The notes below the pieces were generated by a model. That model had not been told where the DNA came from. It searched no databases and was given only the letters and a program-made list of their open reading frames with translations. Source: Hyperoodon ampullatus (lineage: Eukaryota > Chordata > Mammalia > Artiodactyla > Ziphiidae). Taken from it: a stretch of DNA of 64,000 nucleotides. This document shows, in pieces, positions 33,775 to 45,929 of the stretch. The stretch lies in NCBI GenBank assembly GCA_949752795.1, contig OX457061.1, forward strand, positions 38,844,338-38,908,337. The letters are read 5' to 3'. The position numbers and the translations under genes were made by a program. Position 1 is the first letter of the stretch. Each line of letters begins with the position of its first letter.

Positions 33775-33823
33775 ATGAGCCTGGAGGGCGCAGGGACCCC
33801 TCTGGTGGCCGAGGTGATCAAAG
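33775..33823 (+). CDS. CDC14B: CDC14B exon 1, coding part (probable alternative first exon)
   Basis: The ATG at 33775 opens a 16-codon segment, MSLEGAGTPLVAEVIK, plus one base, ending at a good donor (AAAG then GTTAGT). The last G completes the Asp codon at the start of exon 2. The frame is open upstream to a TAA at 33676, and 33775 is the first in-frame ATG after that stop. An earlier ATG at 33762 is in a frame that would not join exon 2. The -3 base is G. The end EVIK-D resembles the CDC14A exon junction (FMK-D). It does not match the longer, basic N-terminus I recall for human CDC14B, so this is probably an alternative first exon. Transcript data would settle the use of this exon. Confidence 0.72.
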
Positions 33824-34100
33824 GTTAGTGTGGAGGGCGCGCCCTCGGGACACCCCCTATTTAGAGGGCATCGGGCAGTGCACGGGGGTCGAGGAGGCCC
33901 CCATTGCTGGCCAAGATGTGCCTTTAAACTTCGGGACCAGGGCCGATGCTGTCTCTTGGGCGTGGGTGGCCTCCTGGGACTCCTAGTCCCCAGGCGTGGT
34001 CCTGCTTTGGGGCGAATCCGCACAGATGTGTGCAGTTCGGACCCTTGTGTCCTTACACCATGGCTGGTGGGCTCTCCACCTCAGGGAGCAAAATCCGTGG

Positions 34101-35164
34101 TCACTGCATGGGGATCAAGGGTCATTTTTGGTTGAAAAGGAGTCAGCCCCGTCATCCGTTTGGGTGTCAGTGGTTGCAGGACATTTCAGTTGAGGCGTTT
34201 ATAGGGAAATAAATACAGCAATTGTGTGTACTGAATTGTTTAAATTACTATTACAAAAAATTGTTTAAATTACTATTTGGGGAAAGGATGCCAGCTGGTG
34301 TCCTTTGTTCCTTACTATTTAAAGGGCTGTACTTAATTTTGCCACAACTTGAATCTAAGTATTCTACTAGCACTATTACTAGTATTACTACTGCTAGGTA
34401 TTGCGGATGACTTTGCTTCACCAAGGATTTTTAGGCAACTCTTTTTGGGGTGGGGCAGGAGAGGAAGGGTGGCGCCTCTGAACCTTACCCTGTTACCATT
34501 CTTGCTAAACCTCACAGCAGCCTAACTGCTTTTATGCAACGCAGGCTCATCTCATACTCATCCTGCAGAATACTCTCATTTGCCTCTGCTATAATGGTCC
34601 GATTGTAAAAATCATTACAAAAGTAGTGATTCAGAATCAAAAAATAAGTAGCGACCCCTAAGAACATTGGATAAACATGTGGTTTGTTTTGTGTGTTATA
34701 GCCGTAAACATTAATTTTGAAGCAATTTTGAAAGCGTTTTCTCTATACTTAAAACATAGTTTCTTATTGCAATGACTTTTCAGGATGTCTTGAAAACATA
34801 GCGAAACATAGGGAAAGTCATCTAGGCTGGTGGTCTACCTATCAAATGCATGCTGCCATTTACCGAAATTTCTTAGTCCAAGGTAAAGTTTTCCAGAAAT
34901 CAAGCCGTATTGCTGTATGAAAAGTCATGTACCGCTATTGAAACTTATATTAAAGGCAATTTCTCCTTTTAAAAAATTGCTTACTTATTATTACCCACCA
35001 AAATAGCCAGAACATTTTGAAGTTACTCACTGATAACGTTACCATCTGAAACATGCATGGGAAAAAAATAAAAATTTGACTTCATCTGAAAAGAGTTGCA
35101 ACATGATATATGAAACGTTTTTTAATAATGTGAAGGAAGGAACATTACAATTTTTCCATTTCAG
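34101..35164 (+). other. CDC14B: CDC14B intron 1
   Basis: Intron 1 runs from 33824 to 35164. It holds a short tandem duplication of TTGTTTAAATTACTATT (about 34236-34275) and a TAC/ACT-rich run near 34365-34400. No young repeat. Confidence 0.8.
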
Positions 35165-35255
35165 ATCGCCTTTGTTTTGCCATTCTCTACAGCAGACCAA
35201 AGAGTTCATCAAATGTACATTATTTCAGCATAGATAATGAACTTGAATATGAAAA
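35165..35255 (+). CDS. CDC14B: CDC14B exon 2
   Basis: A 91-base exon between a pyrimidine-rich acceptor (ending TTTCAG) and the donor GTAAGT. It enters in phase 1 and leaves in phase 2. It encodes [18 protein letters not shown] followed by [12 protein letters not shown] and two bases of Asn, which begins the non-catalytic N-terminal DSP domain of CDC14. The Ile-Leu-Tyr-Ser stretch fits CDC14B rather than CDC14A. I recall Ala in human where the second Ser of the SSS run lies, a conservative change. Confidence 0.95.
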
Positions 35256-35800
35256 GTAAGTATTGCTTTTTAAAAGATTGTTAGTAACTTTTTTTTATTT
35301 TGAAGAATCTAAAGGTATGTTTATAAAATTGGAACATTACAAATCTGTTGACTGTTAGTTGCAGGATACTTTTTTCTTTAACCCTTGGTAATAAAATAGA
35401 TCCTTAGGGAAAAAAATCAGAATGAAAGAACCTTCCTAAATTTAACAATTTACATTTGAAATTCTAATAGTTTACAGTATAATGAGATATAAACTAGTGT
35501 ACTAAGATGTTATGTTTTTGCCAGTGGAAAAAATATTTGTGGAAAAACAGCTTTTTTATTCAGAAAGTATTTTTATTTGTTATTTGAGGTTAGATTTAGG
35601 CATTGTAACACTTGTCATGTATTTTAAGTCATCTTTTACCAGAGTATTTCTTCCATTAGTAAGGCAGTACCTTTAAGTTGTGTGACCTATAATAATTTGG
35701 TGTGTGCTTTCTTGCTTTATTTTGATCTTGTAGCTACAAAAATGCATTTATATTCAACATCTGGAATATACATACACATTTTTATTTTTCATTTTTGCAG

Positions 35801-35876
35801 CTTCTACGCAGATTTTGGACCACTCAATCTAGCAATGGTTTACAGATATTGCTGCAAGATTAATAAGAAATTAAAG
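35801..35876 (+). CDS. CDC14B: CDC14B exon 3
   Basis: A 76-base exon with acceptor TTTTTGCAG and donor GTAAAG. Its first base completes an Asn codon. The product [19 protein letters not shown] then KINKKLK is nearly invariant in vertebrate CDC14 proteins; KINKKLK fits CDC14B (CDC14A has KLNKKLK as I recall). The exon ends on a codon boundary. Confidence 0.96.
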
Positions 35877-38232
35877 GTAAAGTATTCCTTACGGAAGATT
35901 TCACTTAAGTAATCATTGTTAGCCTGATCTTGCAGGGAGGAAGGGAAATCTGTTTTTAAAAAGGAACTGTCATGTTTTTCACTGGAGTGATGTTTGAGAC
36001 ATACATGTGGTTTATTGTTCTATAAAGTCATAGTATATCTATTTGTTTTCCAGAGTTTTGATGAATGGCTTAAGTTTGGGTCATTTGGTTCTGGTTTGGA
36101 TTGGTGATGCTCATATACTTGAAAAGCCTAAGTGCAGATGGTCAATAAAGTGAACCTCTTATTGTCTGAGCGAGTGGAACTGTCACCTAACAAGAGGAGC
36201 TTTCCTTCCTTTGGTCATTGTTCTTCCTGCCTTCACTTTGATAGGGAGTGTTAGGAAAACTAAGAGAAATTGGATTCATCTTACTTTATTTCATTATACC
36301 TTGAATCTCCCATGATATTGTACTACTTGTGACTCTTCACTATGACCCTTTACACATATGATTAAGGAGCAGAGAAGCAAGGGCAGACAGCATACAGTCT
36401 TTAAGACTCTATCACTGAATTGTAAGAGTGTATTACTATTAGTTTGAACTTAGACCTTATTCATTTATTTAAAAAAACTTTGAATTGTTGGTCATGTACA
36501 ATAAAAGGTGTTCATATACTGCTAGCAATTCTAAGAGTCACTGTATATTCTCAAGTAGAAATACTGGATTTGGGGGCAGGTGCTTTTTAAAAACAAGTTT
36601 ATTCAGCTGATTACTTATTAGACTGCTACACAGAAATAAAATTCATTTTCAATTAAAAATTAAATTATACTAAAAATTTATGGGTGAGTAAGGCAGATCT
36701 ATTTCCCCTTGAACATCAAACTTAAAATTCCACACCATAAATGCTAGAAGCATCTGTCAGAAGTTACTAATATGTAAAAAGGAAGTTGCAGCGTTGCTTT
36801 TTCTTTTTTTTATTAAATTTATATTCACTAGAGATGTATACAGAGATGGAGACTCTTCTTTCTGGACTTTATTTCTCCCCAGAACAGGAATATAAGCATT
36901 TGTGGCCTTGGGTATTTATGTTCCCCCCATTCCATTTTTCCAGTTGCCAGTGGCAAGTTTTTTGTTTCATACAGGGCTGAGAAGCTAAAAGTAATTTCCT
37001 TTTCCCCTGCTTGTGTTCCTTTGCTTTAATTTTGAAAGTTTTTTGTTTGTTTGTTTTAAATATACTTGACCATCCTTTTATCCTTTGGGTCAACCAAGAA
37101 TATATTTGTCCTTTTTTCAAACTTTAAAAAAAAATTATTTACCAGAACAGCTTGCAGTGTTGACCATCCCACCTGACTGAAACTTAATTCCTATTCAATT
37201 AATAGTGGTAAAAGTGTGTTGAGAATTTGTATTAAGAGTGTCTTGTGCGTATGCTGCTTGAGGGCCGGTTGGGTTGTTGTTGTTGTTTTTCTTTAAATCA
37301 ACTTGGATTTCTTACTCTGTGTAAACAACTAAAAGAAAATATGTAACATTCATCATTGAAATACCCAAACATTGGCTCACAGAAGCAAAAGAATACTGTG
37401 CTTATTCAACTGAATATATCCTGTTTCTTACCCTTACTTGAAACATGTCTACTCACATTAGTGAAGTACAGGTGAGGAAGAGCTAATAAATCATGTGTTC
37501 CTTTGGTTTTTAAATTTCATATCCTTTTTATTTTTAACTTTTTATTAAAGCACAATGTATGTACAGAAATATGTACAGATCATGAATATACAGCTCAATG
37601 AATTTTACAAACTAAATATACATGGATAATCATCTGGATCATCAGATCAAGAACAGAACATTAGCAACACCCCAGAAGAGCCCACTTATGCTCTCTTGGT
37701 TATCTCTGTACCACCCTCCTCACTCCACCCCTCCCTACCCCATCCACTATCCTGATTTCTAACAGAATGAATTATTTTTGCCCGTTTTTATATCCTTTGA
37801 TGTTAATTTAAAGGTTTTGGGAAGAGATTAACAAAAATAGTCAGACAGTAGGAAAAGGAAAGAAAAGGTCTCTCCTACCTTTTCCAGCTTTTTATGTATT
37901 CTCTCAGAGGTAGTCTCTACTTAAATTGTATCTGTTCGTAGCTCCTCTTCTACCTTTTTAAAAAATTGAAGTGTAGTTGATTTATGATATCATATTAGTT
38001 TCAGGTTTCTCCTCTCCCACCCTTTAATTGTACATTTGTTCTACTCCAAGGATATGTCTTTTATGGGAAGGTACATGGTATTTTTTGGGTATCAAAGTTT
38101 ATCTTTTTAAAAGTCTTGCTAATATGAATGCTTCAACATTGTGAGGTTTGGAATTTATTTTAATCACAAAATAAAGTTTTAGAAAACTTGAAATTAGAAA
38201 GGAAATACTGACAGCTGTTTATCTTTATGCAG
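35877..38232 (+). other. CDC14B: CDC14B intron 3
   Basis: Mostly unique sequence. About 37530-37790 is an ancient antisense L1 3' UTR (ATCATCTGGATCATCAGATC, CAGAACATTAGCAACACCCC). A 60-base L1 tail-like piece lies near 37960-38010. Confidence 0.75.
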
Positions 38233-38325
38233 TCCATTACAATGATGAGGAAGAAAATTATTCATTTTACTGGCCCTGACCAGAGAAAACAGGCAAATGC
38301 TGCTTTCCTTGTTGGATGCTATATG
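38233..38325 (+). CDS. CDC14B: CDC14B exon 4
   Basis: A 93-base, 31-codon exon in phase 0 at both ends, with acceptor ATGCAG and donor GTAAGT. It encodes [16 protein letters not shown] then [15 protein letters not shown]. Against the human protein as I recall it there are three mild changes (Leu to Met, Val to Ile, Ser to Pro), all outside the [10 protein letters not shown] core. The segment is part of the N-terminal DSP-like fold that packs against the catalytic domain. Confidence 0.95.
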
Positions 38326-38478
38326 GTAAGTATTTAACTACTTTTCTAACGTATTAGTGAAAATACGTACAACAGTGGTACTTTAAATTTGTGGTTGAAA
38401 TTTTGAAATTACTTTTTCTCAGACATCTTGATTTCTTTCCAGAAAGAACATGTTTTGCTTTATAAAAATTGACCAACT

Positions 38479-38584
38479 GGGAAAGGCTATGGAGGGGGGA
38501 AGGGGTATATGGGAGATCTCTGTACCTTCTACTCGGTTTTGCTGTTCTGAACCTAAAACTGCTCTAAAAAAGTCTATTTTTAAG
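38479..38584 (+). mobile_element. 5'-truncated old L1 tail
   Basis: About 105 bases ending TGAACCTAAAACTGCTCTAAAAAAGTCTATTTTT, the classic end of an L1MA/MB-type 3' UTR. It is flanked by AAAATTGACCAACT at about 38465 and 38585. Confidence 0.85.
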
Positions 38585-41500
38585 AAAATTGACCAACTAG
38601 TGTGAAAACCTTTTTATGTGTTACGGCACTTAACATTAGAAAATAATGCCCCAAATCTGTGTTTTTATTAACTCATGATCCATTTAGTAAAGTTGTGAAG
38701 GTGGAATCAGGACCAATAATTGATTTAAAAAAAAAACAAAAACAAAAAACATCAAAAGTGTATCACATGAGGTAAGAATGCTGTATAATTTGAATACAGG
38801 CAATGTTTTCCTAAATAAGGTGTGATTCTAAACACATCCAAACATGCCATAAGGACATGGCATGTTGGTACTGTAGGAAAATGGGTAACATACTGTGTAG
38901 ATTACATACAACATTGAATGGTTGGTCTTTTGGGGTCATTGGAAGTATGCTTTGGAATAGCCAGTATTTCATGAGTTATGAATTTCACTTATTTGTAAAT
39001 ATCATGGAAAGTGGTTATTTAGAGGCAGATTTTATCTAGTGCCTGCATTCATCTTCAGGAGTACCTAAGTAACAGGTTTTCCTGAATAAACTAAGAGGTC
39101 CTCCAGAGTGGTGTTCCTCATGTTTTTGATGGTGTGGAAGCTAGCTGTTCTACTCAGTGGAGAGGAATATCGAGTAGTTATTCAAGATAAAAAAGGATTG
39201 GTGTTGGAGTTCTTGAGGTAAGTTCTTTCTTCTCCCAGGTTGCTACTTGGTTCTGTCATGCTTTCTTTTAAAATTTTCTGACATGTAGTTTGAACGTCTG
39301 GAATTTACAATGATAAGACCAAAATTTGGTGGTACTAGTTGAAATTGCACCTCAAAATTGGGTAGTTTCCTTTTCTACGTTTAAGGTATATCATTAACAA
39401 TGACTAAGGCCGTTTTGGGTTTTGTTTTTATATTTGTGCTCACAAAAGTAACTGAGAGAAATGTTTCTGAAATAACTAAGTTTTATTATCATCTCTGTAT
39501 GAAACACAGATTGTAGATTATATCTCTTAAAAATTGATTTTTTTAAGCTTACCCAGATAAGGACTTTTGTTTGTTTTTTGGCTTTTGTCATCTCTCCTGA
39601 TGTTTATTGTACTTAGCAGCAAAAATCCTGAGCAGGGAGGGTGGGTGGAAAGAGCCTCTGCAGGGTCCCAAGAAAAAGAATGGAGAAGGTAGCTGTTTTA
39701 ACTGGGGTAATTGGTCCCATTACTTGGCCAGTCACTGGGGAGAGGAATGCCATGGATTAGAGTAAATTGTGACAGCTTTACAGGAAAAGGGACACAGCCA
39801 GAATTCTTGGTGTTCATAAAGTATTAAAGGGAACCATGGAGAAATGGCCCTTGGTGTAACAGTAAAAGTCATTACACTGCCCAGGAGAAAATCTGGATGG
39901 CTGAAGTAGTTCCACCTAAGAGAACGTTCTCCTGAGCAGAGCACACAGAGCTTGCCTGAGCTGCATTGGAGTCAGTCATTTGTCTGTCTTTGTTAGATGA
40001 AGATGTCCCTAAAATGGTGGGGTCTTGAGTAGCCAGATATGGTAAGTTCGTTGTGAAAGAACCCCTTAGAGGGTAGCTGTGGGCATCATGCAAACCAAGC
40101 ATTTTCTTAGAAACAAAACACTTGATAATTTTATAGATAAGAAATCTCTCTTTTTAGATCTTGTTGCTGTTGTTTTTTTATAGCTAGTGAAAAAGTAGAA
40201 ACCCCTTGGCATACTGATTGAAAATGTGTTAGCGTGCTTGTTCCTAGTTTGATGTTGGCCTTTTGACTTTGTTTATGGTTGTATTTTGGCATGCAGAAGT
40301 TTATTTTTCTACAGTTAATATATTTTAGATTTAGAAATCCTTCCAGGATTTTACACTCCCAGGTTAGCACTGATTTGATTGGTTAAGAAAGTGCCAGGTA
40401 AGCAATTTGGACTCAAGTAATGAACTTGAGTTCATTCATCTGTTCAGTTAGAAGCCAGCTTGGCAAGAGGTTTACAGCTCTTGGCTGTAGTAAATGTCTT
40501 TGCACCATGACTGGCTGGCTAAAGTAGGAGTTTGGAGCTGTAATGATGCTAGGTGGGGAAACAGGAGAAAAACTTCTAAGAAGAGGAGGTTTATTAATAA
40601 TAGGAAAGGAGTGTCAAGACGTGATATGGATACCCCAGAAGATTAAACATCAAAGTAAGTAAGTAGTGTAGGTTAAATCTGGTTGAAGTCTATTGGATCC
40701 TCTGATTAAAGATTTGTAGAGAAGAGTGAGAATTCCCTAAAAATTGATCTTCAGGCCTGATGACCTTTTCTGGAGTTGTTTGAGGAATTTTGGAGATAAT
40801 AAGTCTTTTTAATGACTGACTTAGAGGATGGTGTAGTAATATTAAAACAAAAACAAAAAGTCTGGAGGAAGTACAGACAGGATGGAAGTATTCCAAATGG
40901 ACTGGTTCTATTTAAAAGGAGTGACTCTGTCCTTTTAAACTCTGGGCCTCTGAAAGGAATCATTCTCCCTTCATTCTTGTGTACTCAAAAGGACCTAATA
41001 GGGGATGTGGAGAGAGTGAGAGAATAAAGTGTTAGTAATTATATTTATTTTTTTACCTTAAAAACAGAAGAGGTTAGGCTGTATAAATACTTCAAATACT
41101 CAAATACTTAAAATAGGATTGACATGCCCATACTTTTCAAATACATTGTATTTCTAAATATTACAATTTATGTGGCCTGGCAAATGGATTTGCCAACTAT
41201 CTGAAATGGTAGATTCTTGGGTAACAAATTAGGGTGCAACTAAAAATCTTTTTGTACCACTCACCATAAAAGAGTTGAGGAACATAAAAGATAACTGGAT
41301 TTTTTGGTTTTTCTTTTTAACAAAAAGGTAAGTGAACCATATCATTTTACAAAATAATAAGTTTGCTACCCTGTTGTGATAGTTGTGATAGTGGCTGTTT
41401 CCTAGCCAGATTTTGGGGTGGTGGTACTTAACCCGTCATTTCAAGTAAAGGTGAAATTCTAAGTGGCAAAGTAAGTGCTTTTCAAAACAAATTCACGATT

Positions 41501-42744
41501 GAGAGTGTATTTCTAAAATAAAAGTTTGAAACGTTGTCATTTTGCTATAAAAAATGTCATGTGCAAAACCCATATTTGGACCCTTGAGAAATTTAGAAAA
41601 ACTTCCTTTAAAAAATACTTTTATATTTATTTATAGAAGCAGGATATATTCACCAGTATAGTTTTATCACCTGATTTTTTTAGTTAGTGATCTGTTCTTT
41701 CATTTTAGTACATGTTTTATCATCTTTATACCCAGATTGTATTTGTTTTTCTCAGTTGATCCAAAGTGTCCAAACCAATATCTAATCCAGGACCACACAT
41801 TGCATGTGGTGGTTGTGTCCTTAATCTCTCTCACACATGGTCCTTTTTTGCTAACACTGATTTTTATAAAGAGGCCAGACCTATTTTCTTGTAGAAAGTT
41901 CCACCTTTTGAATTTCTCTGATTTCTTCTTTATGGTATTTTTTAACTTGTTTCTCCATTCTTTGTATTTCTTGTGAACTGGAAGTTTTACCTATAGGCTT
42001 GTGCATTCGTAGTATATGTTGTATCCCATAAGAAGACATGTAATACCTAAATTACCATTAGTGGTGCTAAAAATGGCACCACTGGATTAAGTGCCAACCA
42101 TCAAATCCCTTCAATATATTGTTTTCTCCTTATGATTTAAGCATTCTGTGTGGTGTTATTTTGGAACTGTTTGTATATTCAGTTCCCCATCAACCATGCA
42201 TGTTGGTGTTTTAAACAACAATTGATCATACTTGCCTGAATCAATAATTTTATTAGGGTTTCAGTATAACATTTTTCTAATTATTTCATTCCTCCGTCAC
42301 TTATTAGCTGGCTTACTTTTATGGAAATTGAGCTTTCCCTCATTCAGTTGGGGCTCTTTGGTTACCCTGAAACCAATTTTCCTACCGAGAAGGCAGAAAG
42401 AGTGGCCGTTTCCCTTTAATCACCAGTTTTTGAAGTATTACATGAATAGCCACAAAGCAAAATTTTAAAACCCTATTTAGAGTCATTTAAATAATGTTTC
42501 ATTGGGTTTTGAACTCATTTGCTAAACATTTTAAAAATGTGCAGCACTTTCCCAACACCTGATTAGCATTTGGGAAGTTGGGAATTTACTAACCAAATGC
42601 ACATCATTGCTGAATGGGATTAAAAAAGTAAGTGTAATCATTCCTGCATTTGCATTTACATATCATGGTAATGTATCTTTTTTAGTTACAGCAGCCATTA
42701 AAATCAAGAATTGAAGTAGCTGAACTTACAACTAGACTTTTATT

Positions 42745-43058
42745 TATTTTTATAAATTTATTTATTTTATTTTTGGCTGCTTTGGGTCTTCGTTGCTGTG
42801 CGCGGGCTTTCTCTAGTTGCGGCGAGTGGGGGCTACTCTTCGTTGCTGTGCGCGGGCTTCTCATTGCGGTGGCTTCTCTTGCAGAGCACGGGCTCTAGGC
42901 ACGCAGGGTTCAGTAGTTGTGGCTCACAGGCTCCAGGGCACAGGCTCAGTAGTTGTGGTGCACAGGCTTAGTTGCTCCGTGGCATGTGGCATCTTCCCGG
43001 ACCAGGGATTGAACCCGTGTCCCCTGCATTGGCAGGTGGATTCTTAACCACTGTGCCA
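42745..43058 (-). mobile_element. Long CHR-type SINE, head truncated
   Basis: Body CTGCTTTGGGTCTTCGTTGC with a direct CTTCGTTGCTGTGCGCGGGC echo. The right end stops at CACTGTGCCA, so the first bases of the SINE head are missing. Confidence 0.88.
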
Positions 43059-45206
43059 GTAGGTTCAAACATTAATACCTAGTTGCGAACAGTTATTTGG
43101 AAGAGGCCATTGTATGGGGGATGAAGTTTAGGCATTTACAGATTGAGCTAGCTTTTAATTTCAGTTTGGTAGACTATCTGGCACAAATTAAGCATTTACT
43201 AAACGTCATTCTCTTTCTCTTTTTTTGGTTCTGTCTACCATTATTACACCTTAAATCTGCTTTTTATATTAAAAAACAAGAAAGTTACCATTGTATCTTA
43301 CTGATTATCAACTTTGGTTACATCTTACTGCCCCAGCATTTATATTTTCCTATAGATACCTAGTACTTAGTTCTTCTATAGGTTAAATGTACTTTTGAGG
43401 GCTTGCCTGGGAAAGTAACCATTGTTTCTAACAGTTTTCTGTGGTTAAAGCATCCTGAGTGTAAAATAAATGACACAAGCAAACTGTTGGTACATAATTT
43501 GCAAATTTACCCTCCTATAATGTTCAATAGATTACTTTGGTAGAGCTAATTGTGGTAACATATAGATTCCCTGTTTAAAATGTATCACTGTATTATATTT
43601 TTATTTTAAGCAATTTTTATAGCCTTCAGAATGGTTTACCTTGTAAACACTTATACTAAAAACTGTGATACTAATTAAATTCTAGGAATATATTAATTCA
43701 GCAATCTGAGTAGAATCCTAAATTGCATTGAATTTGAGATTGCTTCAACAGTTGTAATAAGAGCTCAGGGGCTTAATTTGTTACTTAATGATGATCTTTT
43801 GAACCTGTTGTCCATTTTTCTTAATGATTTAATTATTTTGGACTCAGAGTACTCAATGCTGGGTTAAGGTAGCTGCAGGGTGAAGGCATTAGACAAGAAC
43901 TTAAGACAAGGAATGCTGAGGGGAGAGGATCTGGAAGCAGTGGGTGGGAATCCAGTTCAGCAAATAGCAGTCTAGACAGGGCAACAGAGACTGGAAGACA
44001 GAACCCGGTGGGATGGCCAAAGTCTTTGTAAACACCCATCCCTGGGCAAACACCCTTCCTGGGTATCTGTGAAAGGCAGAGCAAACAGCAACCAGGCAGA
44101 GGTAAATAGCAACCAGACACCAGGCAGTGTGAGGTGCACCAGAGCCACAGAAAGGGGCCAGCATGGCCCCCTGCCATAGGAAAAGGCCCTGTGGTGGAGG
44201 CAGCTGGCTGTCGTCACCATCATTCATCAGAACTTTACTTCGCTTCTCACCTTACTGAGCCCATCTGCTATTTCAGCTGCCTGTGAGACTTGCTAGGGGC
44301 TAACAAGTCTAGGGAAAGAGTAAAGAGAAATGGCCCCTCTGACCATTTATGATCTTTGATTGCAGATCTGTTAAGTTCTGTGTAATTTTGGATCCCACTC
44401 TTGTTTCAGTACTTCTTTTAACATAGTATGGTTTCTTATCTGTAAATAAGGCTTGAGCAGTAGGCCCTCTTCCATCAATAACAAGCAGTGTGATCTTGGG
44501 TGAGCAGTTAACACCAGAGGTTAGAAAGTAGTAGCCTGCCAGCTTTATATAACTCAGAGTATTTATATTTAGTAGTTTGTTTTTGCCAATGTTTACAAAT
44601 TAGGTACCTTTATTTTAAAAATCAAGATTTTTGCTTTGTCTTAAAAAAGTCCCTGCCACTCACGTAGAATATATCCATGTGTGCTTATACCCAAGGCCAA
44701 TTCCCTCACATTTATTAGTCTGACCTTGGTAAAGATGTGTTTGCTACTCTAGAGTTCCAGTTTCCTTTTATCTAAATTGAGAATCATTATACCAGCATAC
44801 TATACATACAAATAAAAGTAATTTGAGAAGTTAAAACTATTGAAATATAAGGCCATCTGAATTTTTTAGAGAGATTTATGCTTTTTTCTTTTCTTACTGG
44901 TATTTGTGCAGAAGCTGTGAGAGTGATTTTATCTTATTTACTTACTTTATCACATAAAATTGCTTATTATATATAATCTTTTCCCTGTTCACCTTTTTTA
45001 TTCAGCAGTTGAATCTTTAAGCCTGTTTCCAACTTGCATAGATTCATGAAAATTCTATGTTAATCTGGATAGAGTGATTTTTTTTAAAAAAGATCAATCA
45101 AGTTCTTGGCATTGGAATGACTATGTCATATGGCTGATGGGAAAATAATTAAATATGGGAAACGTTGTGACATTTCTCAATGAAGAATAATTGAAAATAG
45201 TTTACT

Positions 45207-45497
45207 GAAGTGAGAGAGTGACATGGACATATATACACTACCAAACGTAAAATAGATAGCTAGTGGGAAGCAGCCGCATAGCACAGGGAGATCAGCTTGG
45301 TGCTTTGTGACCACCTAGAGGGGTGGGGAAGGGAGGGTGGGAGGGAGATGCAAGAGGGAAGAGATATGGGGACATATGTATATGTATAACTGATTCACTT
45401 TGTTATAAAGCAGAAACTAACACACCATTGTAAAGCAATTATACTCCAATAAAGATGTTAAAAAAATAAAAATAAAAATACTGCAAATTCTGTCAAA
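45207..45497 (+). mobile_element. 5'-truncated L1, sense, with possible 3' transduction
   Basis: L1 3' UTR of about 270 bases ending ATACTCCAATAAAGATG and an A-rich tail, then a short non-L1 stretch TACTGCAAATTCTGTC and a second A-run. The target duplication AAAATAGTTTACT lies at 45194-45206 and 45498-45510, outside the extra stretch. Confidence 0.88.
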
Positions 45498-45929
45498 AAA
45501 ATAGTTTACTAGTTTATTGGGTTGGAATTTAAATATCTTTGTTATACTTAACTCTGAGATATGATGACTTGTGTAGTTTTTTTTTACATTTTTATTGGAG
45601 TATAATTGCTTTACAATGTTGTGTTACTTTCTGCTGTATAACAAAGTGAATCAGTTATATGTATACATATATCCCCATATCTCCTCCCTCCCACCCCCTC
45701 CATCCCACCCCTCTAGGTGGTAACAAAGCACTGAGCTGATCTCCATGTGCCATGCAACTGCTTCCCACTAGCTATCTATTTTACGTTTGGTAGTGTATAT
45801 ATGTCCATGCCACTCTCTCACTTCGTCCCAGCTTACCCTTCTCCCTCCTCATGTCCTCAAGTCCATTCTCTACATCTGCGTCTTTATTCCTGTCCTGTCC
45901 CTAGGTTGATCAGAACTTTTTTTTTTTTA

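Larger units (their letters stand above)
33170..34100 (+). promoter_or_regulatory. CDC14B: CpG island promoter of CDC14B
   Basis: GC-rich, CpG-rich sequence in an otherwise AT-rich, repeat-filled region. There is no TATA box near the start codon. Visible motifs are an ETS/GABP-type ACTTCCGG at 33576-33583, a GC box at about 33743-33756 (CTCCGCCCCGCC) and another GC-rich box near 33486. The island is free of young repeats. It covers exon 1 and its donor, so it is most simply the promoter for this transcript. The exact start site cannot be read from sequence. Confidence 0.75.

Noticed and set aside
33585..34135. Overlapping open frames of 60-133 codons in the CpG island
   Set aside because: Open by base composition. 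They run across the exon-1 donor in wrong frames and resemble no protein; only the 33775 ATG frame joins exon 2.
43833..44227. Minus-strand open frames of 83-114 codons
   Set aside because: Three frames overlap, with no recognisable domain and no splice or promoter support. The stretch is reported only as a composition anomaly.
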